Shown here: piece after piece, positions 31,090-39,213 of the stretch | Layout: each line of letters begins with the position of its first letter | Position numbering within the stretch: the first letter of the stretch is position 1 | Assembly: GCF_036345995.1 (NCBI RefSeq) | Contig: NZ_CP107796.1 | Coordinates: forward strand, 4,650,001-4,714,000 | Direction of reading: 5' to 3' | Length of the DNA: 64,000 bases | Source of the DNA: Streptomyces sp. NBC_00557 | GTDB taxonomy: Bacteria > Actinomycetota > Actinomycetes > Streptomycetales > Streptomycetaceae | The notes under the pieces: model-generated | What the model was told of the DNA's origin: nothing | What the model saw: only the letters and a program-made list of their open reading frames with translations | Database searches by the model: none | Made by a program: the position numbers and the translations under genes

Positions 31090-34000
31090 GTGCCCAATGT
31101 CGGCTACGCCACGCTGCAGGTCATCCCCTCGGTGCGGGGCATCTCCGATGAGCTGCGCCGCCAGCTCATCGGCCCCGCCGCCGACGCTGGCCAGCGCGCC
31201 GGCGAGCAGAGCGGCGGAGGCTTCCGCGACGCGTTCGAGGGCGTCCTCGCCGCGCTCGGTGTGGAAGCCGTCGCCGAGAAGTTGGGCGAGCAGTTCACCG
31301 AGGCCTTCAACCAGGCGATGGAGCAGTCCAACATCGCCGGACAGCTCAAGGCCCAGCTCGGCGCCACCGCCAAGCAGGCAGCACGGTACGGTCAGGTCGC
31401 AGGCTCCCTGTATGCCAAGGGCGTCACCGATGACCTGGAGACCGCCGCAGAGGCGGTCAAGGCCACGCTGCAGGGCGGCCTCGTCCCACCGGACGCGACC
31501 AAGGCGCAGCTGCGCGAGATCGCCACCGAGATGGCCGACGTCTCTAAGACGTTCGGCACGGACCTGGGCCTGCAGTCGCAGGCGGTGGCAGCCCAGCTGA
31601 AGAACCACCTCGCGCCGGACGCCAAGACCGCCCTGGACGTCATCGCCAAGGGCTTCCAGACGCTCGGCCCGAACGCCGAGGACCTCCTCGAGACGTTCCA
31701 GGAGTACCCGGTCCAGCTGCGCAAGCTGGGCCTCGACAGCAAGACCACGCTCGGCCTGTTCCGGCAGGGCATCCAGGGCGGCGCCCGAGACACGGACATC
31801 CTCGCCGACGCCCTCAAGGAGTTCTCGATCCGGGCCGTCGACGGCAGCGCCACAACGATCGCCGGTTTCAAGGGCCTGGGTCTGTCCGCCAAGGGCATGG
31901 CCGAGCAGATCGGCAAGGGCGGCGACTCCGCCCGCAAGGGCCTCGATACGGTCCTGGACCGCCTCCGCAAGGTCAAGGACCCGGTCAAGCAATCCCAGCT
32001 TGCGGTCGACCTGTTCGGAACCCAAGCAGAGGACCTGGGGAAGGCCCTCTTCAGCTTGGATCCGTCCAAGGCCGTCTCGGCCATGGGCAAGGTGGACGGC
32101 TCCGCGAAGCAACTCGGCCGGGACATCCGGTCCGGCCCCGCCTACGAGATCACCACCTTCACACGGTCGGTGCGGCAGGCCTTCGTCAACATCCTGGGCG
32201 GCCAGGTCCTGCCCGTCCTCGGCAAGGCCGGAAGCCTCCTGAACCGCACCGTCCTGCCACCTCTGGTGAGCGTGGCCACCGTCGTCGGCGGCACGGTCAT
32301 CGTCGTCCTCAAGGACCTGTGGTCCGCCGGCACCGCGGTGGTCAACTGGCTGCGAGACATGGGCACCTGGCTCATCCCCATCGGCATCGCCGTGGCCGGC
32401 TTCACCGCGGCCATCCTCGCGCAGCAGATCGCCACCGCAGCCGTCACCGCGGTGTTCTCCATCTACCGCGGGGCCATCCTCGCCTGGACCGTCGTCCAGC
32501 GCGGCGCGACGATCGCGCAGGCCGCCTTCAACGCGGTAATGGAAGCCAACCCCGTGATCCTCGTGATCACGGCAATCGTCGCCCTGGCTGCTGCCCTCGT
32601 TGTCGCCTACCAGCGCAGCGAAACGTTCCGGGCGATCGTCCAGGCCGCCTGGGCCGGCATCCAGACCGCAGCCCTGTACGTCTGGAACTCGGTCCTCAAG
32701 CCCACGTTCGCCGGGCTGATGACGGCGCTGTCCGCCATCGGATCCGCCTTCCAGTGGCTCTGGTCCTCCGTGATCTCGCCCGTGTTCTCGTTCATCAGCA
32801 CGGCAGCGCGCATCCTCCTGACGTTCCTGGTCGTCGTCGTGATCGCGCCGATCGTCCTCGCGGTCAAAGCACTCGGAGCGATCTTCTCCTGGCTCTGGAC
32901 GAACGCGATCTCCCCGGTGATCGGCTTGATCACCGCCGGGGCCCTGCTGCTGTGGGCCGGGGTGAGCATCGTCTTCGGCTGGCTCATGACCGGGCTGCGC
33001 ACCGTCGGCGGCTGGGCGACGTGGCTCTGGACGAACGCGATCTCCCCCGTCGTCGGGTGGATCACCGCCGGCTTCCTGCTGCTCTGGGCCGGAGTCAGCG
33101 TCATCTTCGGGTGGTTCACTACCGGGCTGCGCACCGTCGGCGGCTGGGCGACGTGGCTCTGGACGAACGCCATCTCGCCCGTCGTCGGCTGGGTGGTCGC
33201 TGGCTTCGGCCTCATGTGGACTGGTGTCAAGGTCATCTTCGGGTGGTTCACCACCGGGCTGCGCACGGTCGGCGGCTGGGCCAAGTGGCTCTGGACGAAC
33301 GCCGTGACGCCAGCGATCAACGGCGTCCGCTCGGTGATCTCCGGCGTCTACCACAACGGGATCGCACCCGTGCTGTCCGCCCTGCGTTCGGCGATCGGCA
33401 AGACCGGAGACGCGTTCGGCGCAGCGAAGGACGCCATCGGCACCGCCTGGTCGAAGGTCTCTGCGATCGCCAAGAAGCCGGTGTCGTTCATCATCGACAC
33501 CGTCTACAACCACGGCATCGTCGCGGTCTGGAACAAGGTCGCCTCCGCCTTTGGCGCCCCGAAGTTGTCCACCTACAAGTTCGCCCGCGGCGGCCCGGTG
33601 TTCGGTGCCGGCACCGAGACCTCCGACGACATCCCGGCCTGGCTCAGCAAGAACGAGCACGTCTGGACGGCCAAGGAGGTCCGCGGTGCCGGCGGGCACG
33701 GCGCGGTCATGGCCCTGCGGAAGTGGGCGGCGGCCGGCGGGTCCGGGCCGCTGCCCGGCTTCAAGGACGGCGGCGGCCTGTTCGGCTGGGTAGGGTCCGC
33801 AGCATCCGCGGTCAAGGGCTTCGGCTCCAAGGCCTGGTCGGCGGTCAAGCACGTCGCCGGGTGGATCAAGGACGGCCTCGAGGCGTCCGCGCGCGCGGGC
33901 GTGAAGGCGGTCGTGGACCCGCTGCTCTCCCGCATCCCCGGGCTCAACACGGGCTGGGGCAAGGCCGTCAAGGGCCTGCCCGACAGGGCGATCAACGCGA

Positions 34001-35562
34001 TCTTCGGCTACAGCAAGGAGGCGGACAAGCAGGTCTCCAAGAGCCTGCCCAACATCGGCGGTTCCGGGGTGTCCCGGTGGCGGCCGTACGTGATCAAGGC
34101 GCTCGCGGCGAACGGGCTGTCGACGTCGGCGGCCATGGTCGCCAAGGTGCTCCGGCAGATCGCCACGGAGTCCGGCGGCAACCCCAAGGCCGTGCAGCAC
34201 GGCTACACCGACATCAACACGAAGACCGGGGACCTCGCCAAGGGCCTCATGCAGACCATCTCGGCGACGTTCAACGCGTACAAGTTCCCTGGTCACGACG
34301 ACATCTTCAACGGCTACGACAACCTCCTGGCCGCGCTGAACTACGCCAAGCACCGGTACGGCCCGTCCCTGTCCGCCCTCGGCCAGGGCCACGGCTACGC
34401 GACCGGCACCAAGGGCGCCCGCCGCGGCTGGGCATGGGTCGGCGAACGCGGGCCCGAGCTGGTCCTGTTCGGCGGCGGGGAGACCGTCCTCGACCACCAG
34501 GACTCCCTGCGCGCCGCGCTCTCCATGGGCGATGTCGGCGGGTACGCCAAGGGCACCTCGGCGGCGGCCCGCAAGCAGGTGCCCGGTGACCTGTCCTCGG
34601 TGAGCAAGGTCCTCACGGCCAGCGCGGCGGACATCAAGAAGGCGTTCGATGAGCTGACCAAGGACCTCAAGGCGGCCGGCGGCGCCGGCAAGGCGCTGGC
34701 TACGTCCTCCTCGCAGGCCTCGGCCAAGCTCCAGAGCCTGGCCAAGCAGCGGGACTCGGTGCAGTCGAAACTGGCAGCAGCCAAGCAGGCGGCCACGGAC
34801 CAGAAGAAGACAGCGTCGGACTTCCTCGGCCTGTCCAATCTGACCGACGCCACCTCGGCGGCCCAGCTCATCACCGGCCTGCAGGACCGGCAGGCCACCG
34901 TGAAAGCCTTCCAGTCGACCATCACCGGCCTGTCCAAGCGGGGCCTATCGCAGGACCTCATCAGCCAGCTCGTGGCGATGGGCCCGGACAGCGCGCTCGC
35001 CGGAGTCGTGGCCGGCGCGAGCAAGGCCCAGATCGCCCAGCTCAACCAGCTGGCCAAGTCCGGCGCCAAGCTGTCGACGTCGTACGGCAACACCATGGCC
35101 GACGCCATGTTCGACGCCGGCAAGAACGCGTCCAAGGGATTTCTCACCGGCCTGCAGTCCCAGGAAAAGGAACTGCAGGCGGAGATGAACAAGCTGGGCG
35201 ACACCCTGGTCAAGAGCATCAAGCACAAGCTCGGCATCCACAGCCCGGCCAAGGCCCTCATGCCCGTCGGCGCGAACACGGCTCTGGGCGTGGTCGCCGG
35301 CATGGACGACACCACGGCCAAGGTCACGGCGGCCGCCGCGCGCCTCGCGGACGCCGCCGTGCCCGAGGCGCCGAGCGTCTCACCCGCCTCCTACACCACC
35401 ACCGCGCAGGCCCACGGCGGTGCGCTCGCCTCCGGGCAGCGGCTCTATCTGGTCCTCGAAGACGGTACGGCGTTCCCCGCCTACGTGGACCAGCGGGCGG
35501 ACGGACGTGTGGCGGCCGGTATGCGCCAGGTGCGACGCAAGGTCCGCGCCGGCACCAAGTAG
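31090..35562 (+). CDS. Tape measure protein with muralytic domain
   Basis: A 1,490-residue protein from a GTG. The N-terminus (G-Y-A-T-L-Q-V-I-P-S-V-R-G) is typical of siphophage tape measures. Long helical regions follow to residue 370. Hydrophobic segments between 390 and 800 include three copies of a 44-residue Trp-rich repeat. A transglycosylase-like domain lies near 996-1,100 (I-A-T-E-S-G-G-N-P, then G-L-M-Q-T-I), and helical segments complete the C-terminus. At about 1.5 angstroms per residue it implies a tail near 220 nm. It sets tail length and probably helps cut peptidoglycan during DNA entry. Confidence 0.95.
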   Translation: MPNVGYATLQVIPSVRGISDELRRQLIGPAADAGQRAGEQSGGGFRDAFEGVLAALGVEAVAEKLGEQFTEAFNQAMEQSNIAGQLKAQLGATAKQAARYGQVAGSLYAKGVTDDLETAAEAVKATLQGGLVPPDATKAQLREIATEMADVSKTFGTDLGLQSQAVAAQLKNHLAPDAKTALDVIAKGFQTLGPNAEDLLETFQEYPVQLRKLGLDSKTTLGLFRQGIQGGARDTDILADALKEFSIRAVDGSATTIAGFKGLGLSAKGMAEQIGKGGDSARKGLDTVLDRLRKVKDPVKQSQLAVDLFGTQAEDLGKALFSLDPSKAVSAMGKVDGSAKQLGRDIRSGPAYEITTFTRSVRQAFVNILGGQVLPVLGKAGSLLNRTVLPPLVSVATVVGGTVIVVLKDLWSAGTAVVNWLRDMGTWLIPIGIAVAGFTAAILAQQIATAAVTAVFSIYRGAILAWTVVQRGATIAQAAFNAVMEANPVILVITAIVALAAALVVAYQRSETFRAIVQAAWAGIQTAALYVWNSVLKPTFAGLMTALSAIGSAFQWLWSSVISPVFSFISTAARILLTFLVVVVIAPIVLAVKALGAIFSWLWTNAISPVIGLITAGALLLWAGVSIVFGWLMTGLRTVGGWATWLWTNAISPVVGWITAGFLLLWAGVSVIFGWFTTGLRTVGGWATWLWTNAISPVVGWVVAGFGLMWTGVKVIFGWFTTGLRTVGGWAKWLWTNAVTPAINGVRSVISGVYHNGIAPVLSALRSAIGKTGDAFGAAKDAIGTAWSKVSAIAKKPVSFIIDTVYNHGIVAVWNKVASAFGAPKLSTYKFARGGPVFGAGTETSDDIPAWLSKNEHVWTAKEVRGAGGHGAVMALRKWAAAGGSGPLPGFKDGGGLFGWVGSAASAVKGFGSKAWSAVKHVAGWIKDGLEASARAGVKAVVDPLLSRIPGLNTGWGKAVKGLPDRAINAIFGYSKEADKQVSKSLPNIGGSGVSRWRPYVIKALAANGLSTSAAMVAKVLRQIATESGGNPKAVQHGYTDINTKTGDLAKGLMQTISATFNAYKFPGHDDIFNGYDNLLAALNYAKHRYGPSLSALGQGHGYATGTKGARRGWAWVGERGPELVLFGGGETVLDHQDSLRAALSMGDVGGYAKGTSAAARKQVPGDLSSVSKVLTASAADIKKAFDELTKDLKAAGGAGKALATSSSQASAKLQSLAKQRDSVQSKLAAAKQAATDQKKTASDFLGLSNLTDATSAAQLITGLQDRQATVKAFQSTITGLSKRGLSQDLISQLVAMGPDSALAGVVAGASKAQIAQLNQLAKSGAKLSTSYGNTMADAMFDAGKNASKGFLTGLQSQEKELQAEMNKLGDTLVKSIKHKLGIHSPAKALMPVGANTALGVVAGMDDTTAKVTAAAARLADAAVPEAPSVSPASYTTTAQAHGGALASGQRLYLVLEDGTAFPAYVDQRADGRVAAGMRQVRRKVRAGTK
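32889..33310 (+). repeat. 132-bp tandem repeat in the tape measure gene
   Basis: Near-identical blocks start at 32,891, 33,023 and 33,155, with a partial fourth at 33,287, giving an exact 132-base period. Each encodes a 44-residue unit beginning W-L-W-T-N-A and containing T-G-L-R-T-V-G-G-W-A. Copy-number change would alter tail length in 44-residue steps. Confidence 0.9.
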
Positions 35563-35582
35563 AAGGAAGGGAGGCGCCCGCG

Positions 35583-36461
35583 ATGCCGATGATCGTGGAC
35601 CCGTCCGCGCCGCACATCACCCCGCCCACACCGGCCGTCAGCCCCGACGGGTGGTTGACGGCCAGCGTGGATGCCACATATGCGGGCGTGGTGCTCGGCG
35701 TCGACTACCGCGCGGCCACGCCGTACGCGCGTGCCACCGATGTCCGCAAGGTGCGCATCCTGCGCACCGACCCGGGCCAGCAGGCCGTGCCAGTACGGTC
35801 GGCTGACCCCGCGTGGGCCATCGAGGGCGTGGGCGCGGCGTACGACCACGAGGCGCCGCTCGGGGTGGCGGTCGTCTACACCGCCACCCCGATCCTCGCC
35901 GACGGCAGCACAGGCCCGTCCTCCTCGCTGGCCGTCACGGTGGACGAGCCCACCCCGCCCGCCGACGTGTGGATCAAGTCGCTGGACGAGCCAGGCCTGT
36001 CCGCCCGGGTCACCGTCACGGCCTGGCCCCAGCTGCAGTGGTCCGCGCGGATCGACTCCGCCGACGTCGCAGGGTCACCGTTCCCGGCCACCAGCCAGGA
36101 CGTCTACGCGGCCGCCACCTCGGACATCACGATCGACGCCGAGGGCGAGCAGATCGAGCTGCTGCGTACCCTGCTCACGACGCCCGGAGTCCGGCTGATC
36201 CAGACCCGCGGGGCCAACCAACGCCCGGACCAGTTCGTGCTCTTCGGCGACCCGGCCGAGGCCGTGGACACCACTCCGGACGGGCCACGGACGTTCACCG
36301 CCTCGGTGCGGCAGGTCGCCCGCCCGGACACCGCCGGCCAGCCCATGCGCATGCCCGGCTGGTCCTGGGACAACCTCGCCGCCAACTACGGCTCGTACGA
36401 CGCCGTGGCGGCGACGTTCGCCACGTACCAGCAGCTGGCGACGAACGGCGTCCTGGGATGA
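35583..36461 (+). CDS. Distal tail / minor tail protein (292 aa)
   Basis: A 292-residue beta-rich protein directly downstream of the tape measure, the usual position of the distal tail protein. An N-terminal Ig/FnIII-like segment contains D-G-W-L-T-A-S-V-D and repeated strand patterns. The second half contains D-I-T-I-D-A-E-G-E-Q-I-E-L-L and R-T-F-T-A-S-V-R, resembling DIT C-terminal domains. Its stop overlaps the next ATG. Assignment rests mainly on gene order. Confidence 0.75.
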   Translation: MPMIVDPSAPHITPPTPAVSPDGWLTASVDATYAGVVLGVDYRAATPYARATDVRKVRILRTDPGQQAVPVRSADPAWAIEGVGAAYDHEAPLGVAVVYTATPILADGSTGPSSSLAVTVDEPTPPADVWIKSLDEPGLSARVTVTAWPQLQWSARIDSADVAGSPFPATSQDVYAAATSDITIDAEGEQIELLRTLLTTPGVRLIQTRGANQRPDQFVLFGDPAEAVDTTPDGPRTFTASVRQVARPDTAGQPMRMPGWSWDNLAANYGSYDAVAATFATYQQLATNGVLG

Positions 36462-37612
36462 TGCCGATCGCCCCGGAGGTCCTCGCGGCGCTGCCGCAGG
36501 CGATCGGCCGGCCGTACTACGCCGAGTGGTCCAACGACGGCGGCACCACCTGGACCAGGTGCGGCCTGGTGGCTGGCTCGGCGCAGGTGACCGCGGACCG
36601 TACCGCGGAGAACCGCTACAGCGGGCAGGCCGAGCTCCTCGGCGTCGGCGAGGGCCGCACCGGCATCAACTCCATCACGACCAACGTGCGGCTGTGGCAG
36701 GGCGTGCAGCTGCCGCGCCGCGACCCGGTGTGGTTTCCGGCTGGCCGGTACTCGGTGAGCCACACCAGCCGGACGCTGCACGGGATCAGCGTCGAGCTGG
36801 AGGGCCTCGAGGACGATCTGCGCGACCCCTTCCCGGTGCCGCGCACGGTCGGGCCCGGGCCCGCGCGCACGCTCGTGCCCCAGCTCGTGAGCGAGGCCTT
36901 GCCCGGGGTGCCGGTCGCGTGGCGGCCCGGCGTGGACCCCGACACGCAGGTCCCGCAGATTGTGGCCGCGGACGACCGGTGGTCGGTGCTCTCCTCGGGC
37001 TCGGATTCCACCGGCACGTCCACCGGGATCGCGGCCGCGCTCGCCGGTGAGATCTGGGCGGACGCCCGGGGCGTCATCGTCGTCGGCCCGGTGCCCACCC
37101 TGAACGACCCGGTCGTCTGGGAGATCGCCCGCGGCGTGGGTGGCGCCCTGGTCCAGCCGCAGCCCGAGACCACCCGCGACGGCCTGGCCAACGTGTGGGC
37201 CGTCAGCGGCGACGGCGGCGACGGCTCGCCCGCGGTCGGCCCCGCCTTCGCATGGGACGACGACCCCAACTCGATCACCTACGCCGGCCCGGACCCGATC
37301 AACGACCCGGGCGCGCCGCAGCGACTGGGCCTGTTCGGGGTCCGGGTGCGTACCCAGCGGTACTCGTCCTCGCTGATCACCAGCTACGGGCAGGCCGCGC
37401 AGGTAGCCCGGGCGAAGCTCGCCGACTCCCTCGGCGTTCAGGCCGCTCTGTCGCTCACCGCCGTGTGCAACCCGGCCCTCGAACCGGGCGACGTCACGGC
37501 CGTGGAGGTGGACGCCGGGGTGTGGGAGCGGCACCTCATCGACTCGATCAGCTACACGCTCGGCGCGGCCTCCATGTCCTGCAAGACCCGCACGACCGCC
37601 AGGAGGCTGTGA
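36458..37612 (+). CDS. Tail hub protein, DUF5047-like
   Basis: A 384-residue beta-rich protein overlapping the previous stop. Y-Y-A-E-W-S-N-D-G-G-T-T-W near the N-terminus, followed by S-G-Q-A-E-L-L-G-V and R-T-L-H-G-I-S-V-E-L-E-G-L-E-D, resembles the DUF5047 family of Streptomyces phages. By position it is the tail-associated hub under the distal tail ring. Its stop overlaps the next ATG. Confidence 0.78.
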   Translation: MMPIAPEVLAALPQAIGRPYYAEWSNDGGTTWTRCGLVAGSAQVTADRTAENRYSGQAELLGVGEGRTGINSITTNVRLWQGVQLPRRDPVWFPAGRYSVSHTSRTLHGISVELEGLEDDLRDPFPVPRTVGPGPARTLVPQLVSEALPGVPVAWRPGVDPDTQVPQIVAADDRWSVLSSGSDSTGTSTGIAAALAGEIWADARGVIVVGPVPTLNDPVVWEIARGVGGALVQPQPETTRDGLANVWAVSGDGGDGSPAVGPAFAWDDDPNSITYAGPDPINDPGAPQRLGLFGVRVRTQRYSSSLITSYGQAAQVARAKLADSLGVQAALSLTAVCNPALEPGDVTAVEVDAGVWERHLIDSISYTLGAASMSCKTRTTARRL

Positions 37613-38547
37613 TGGCCGACCCCTTGGGCGGCGAGGCCGAGCGGCTCGCCGCCGCTCTCACCGCCGGCGGGCAGAGCGGTGACGTCGTCTCCCTGCAGGT
37701 CGCCGACGTCACCGAGTCCGGCCGCGTGAACCTGCAGCTCGGCGACGGCTCCCTGCTGATGGAAGTCGCCTGCCCCGACAGCTACCGCAACCGGGCTGCC
37801 GGCGACTGGGTGGCCGTACGCCTCTCCAGCGTCCCTGTGGTCCTGTGGCGGCTCGGCGACGACCCCGCCATCACCGACGCCGAGGACCTGCAGAAGGCAG
37901 CCACGCAGGCCGCCCAGGACGTCCAGGTCGTGCGAGCAGCCACGTACGGCACCGGCGCGCCGAGCGGCACCGGCTGGCAGGCCGCCACCGCCGTCTACGT
38001 GCGCAAGGTGGACGACAAGATCGAGATCTATTTCCAGGTCCCCGACGCCTCCGATCCCTCCCCGTCCACGCCCGGCGTCCCCACGCCCAAACCGGTCACC
38101 GTCTCGCCGACCGCGTCCGGGAGCTGGCGCGCCGGCCGCCCGGACGACTACGCGAGTACGCCCGTCCAGGGCGACTGGACCGGCCGCGGCAATCGCAGGG
38201 GTGCCTGGTTCTACGGCTCGGCGATCCAAAGCGCCTGCGCGGGCAAGACCGTGTCCGGGATGAAGGTCCAGTTCACCCGCAAGGCCGGAGCCGGCGTGAA
38301 CGCCAAGCGGCCGCTGCACCTGTACCTCCACAACTACGGCTCGCCGCCGTCCGGACAGCTCAACCTCGGTGACGGCCCCGAGGACTTGCTGCGGCTGTCC
38401 GCCGGCGCGAAAGGCACTGCGACGCTCCCCAAGAACTGGGTCACCGCGCTCGCCTCCGGCTCCGCCAAGGGCCTGGCCATCTACGCCAGCGGCTCATCCG
38501 ACTACATGGCCGTCACCGGCGGACAGATCACCATCACGTTCTCCTGA
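37612..38547 (+). CDS. Minor tail protein (311 aa)
   Basis: A 311-residue protein starting on the previous stop. The N-terminal 85 residues form a small barrel with D-V-V-S-L-Q-V-A-D-V-T-E-S-G-R-V-N-L, like the OB-fold of tail-spike hub proteins. A Pro/Ser/Thr linker is followed by a C-terminal jelly-roll-like domain with P-L-H-L-Y-L-H-N-Y-G. The domain order suggests a tail-tip protein that contacts the host surface. Specific ligand unknown. Confidence 0.75.
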   Translation: MADPLGGEAERLAAALTAGGQSGDVVSLQVADVTESGRVNLQLGDGSLLMEVACPDSYRNRAAGDWVAVRLSSVPVVLWRLGDDPAITDAEDLQKAATQAAQDVQVVRAATYGTGAPSGTGWQAATAVYVRKVDDKIEIYFQVPDASDPSPSTPGVPTPKPVTVSPTASGSWRAGRPDDYASTPVQGDWTGRGNRRGAWFYGSAIQSACAGKTVSGMKVQFTRKAGAGVNAKRPLHLYLHNYGSPPSGQLNLGDGPEDLLRLSAGAKGTATLPKNWVTALASGSAKGLAIYASGSSDYMAVTGGQITITFS

Positions 38548-38561
38548 GAGGAGGCCACCTC

Positions 38562-39197
38562 TTGGCGACCTTCGGATACGCCAACCTCCCCGTACCAGGC
38601 GGCGGTGACGGCCCCACGATGCCGGGCCACCTCGCCGACCTAGCCGAGGCCATCGACCCGCACCTGTGGCAGCACGCCAACGACCAGGCAGACCGCGACA
38701 CCAAGTACTCCACCGCGCCCGCCCAAACGGTCGTCGTCGCCCTGGACGGCACCACCTGGATCAAGGTCAGCAACGACACCAACACCTGGGTCACCGTGTG
38801 GGAGCCGGTCGCCGACTGGGTGCCCCTCAGCCTCGCCTCCGGCTACGAGGCCGGGCAGACCACGCCCGAGGGCCGCATCGACCGCGGGCAGGTCCACCTG
38901 CGGGGACGCATCGAGCGCAGTGACGGCGGCCTGATCGCTGTCTCCGGCGTCAAGCTCGGCACCGTTCCGGACGCGTTCATACCGAAGCAGATCTCCTCCT
39001 TCGCCGGCGGCGCCAGCCTCACCGGCGACGCCATGACCGGCGTCGGCCGCGTGGAGATTTTCAGCCCCGACCAGGACGCCAACTCACTCGGCGGCCGCGG
39101 CTCGCTCATCTGGTACAGCCAGGACGGCTCCCAAGTCTCCGGTGGCGCCCCCGGCGTGTCCTGGGTGGACATCTCCGGCTCGTACTGGCTCGACTGA
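38562..39197 (+). CDS. Minor tail / receptor-contact protein (211 aa)
   Basis: A 211-residue protein with a TTG start preceded by GAGAGGAGG. The first 60 residues contain F-G-Y-A-N-L-P-V-P and a helix typical of short tail-fibre connectors; the rest is beta-rich with L-A-S-G-Y-E-A-G. It lies between the hub proteins and the beta-helix tailspike. Probably a tail-tip or fibre-base protein. Confidence 0.75.
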   Translation: MATFGYANLPVPGGGDGPTMPGHLADLAEAIDPHLWQHANDQADRDTKYSTAPAQTVVVALDGTTWIKVSNDTNTWVTVWEPVADWVPLSLASGYEAGQTTPEGRIDRGQVHLRGRIERSDGGLIAVSGVKLGTVPDAFIPKQISSFAGGASLTGDAMTGVGRVEIFSPDQDANSLGGRGSLIWYSQDGSQVSGGAPGVSWVDISGSYWLD

Positions 39198-39213
39198 AAG
39201 GAGCGCCTCACGC

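Noticed and set aside
31060..34497. A 1,145-codon minus-strand open frame over the tape measure gene
   Set aside because: It lies fully opposite the tape measure, lacks its own ribosome site and has the frame-shadow composition (Gly/Asp/Arg-rich) that high GC3 genes create on the other strand.
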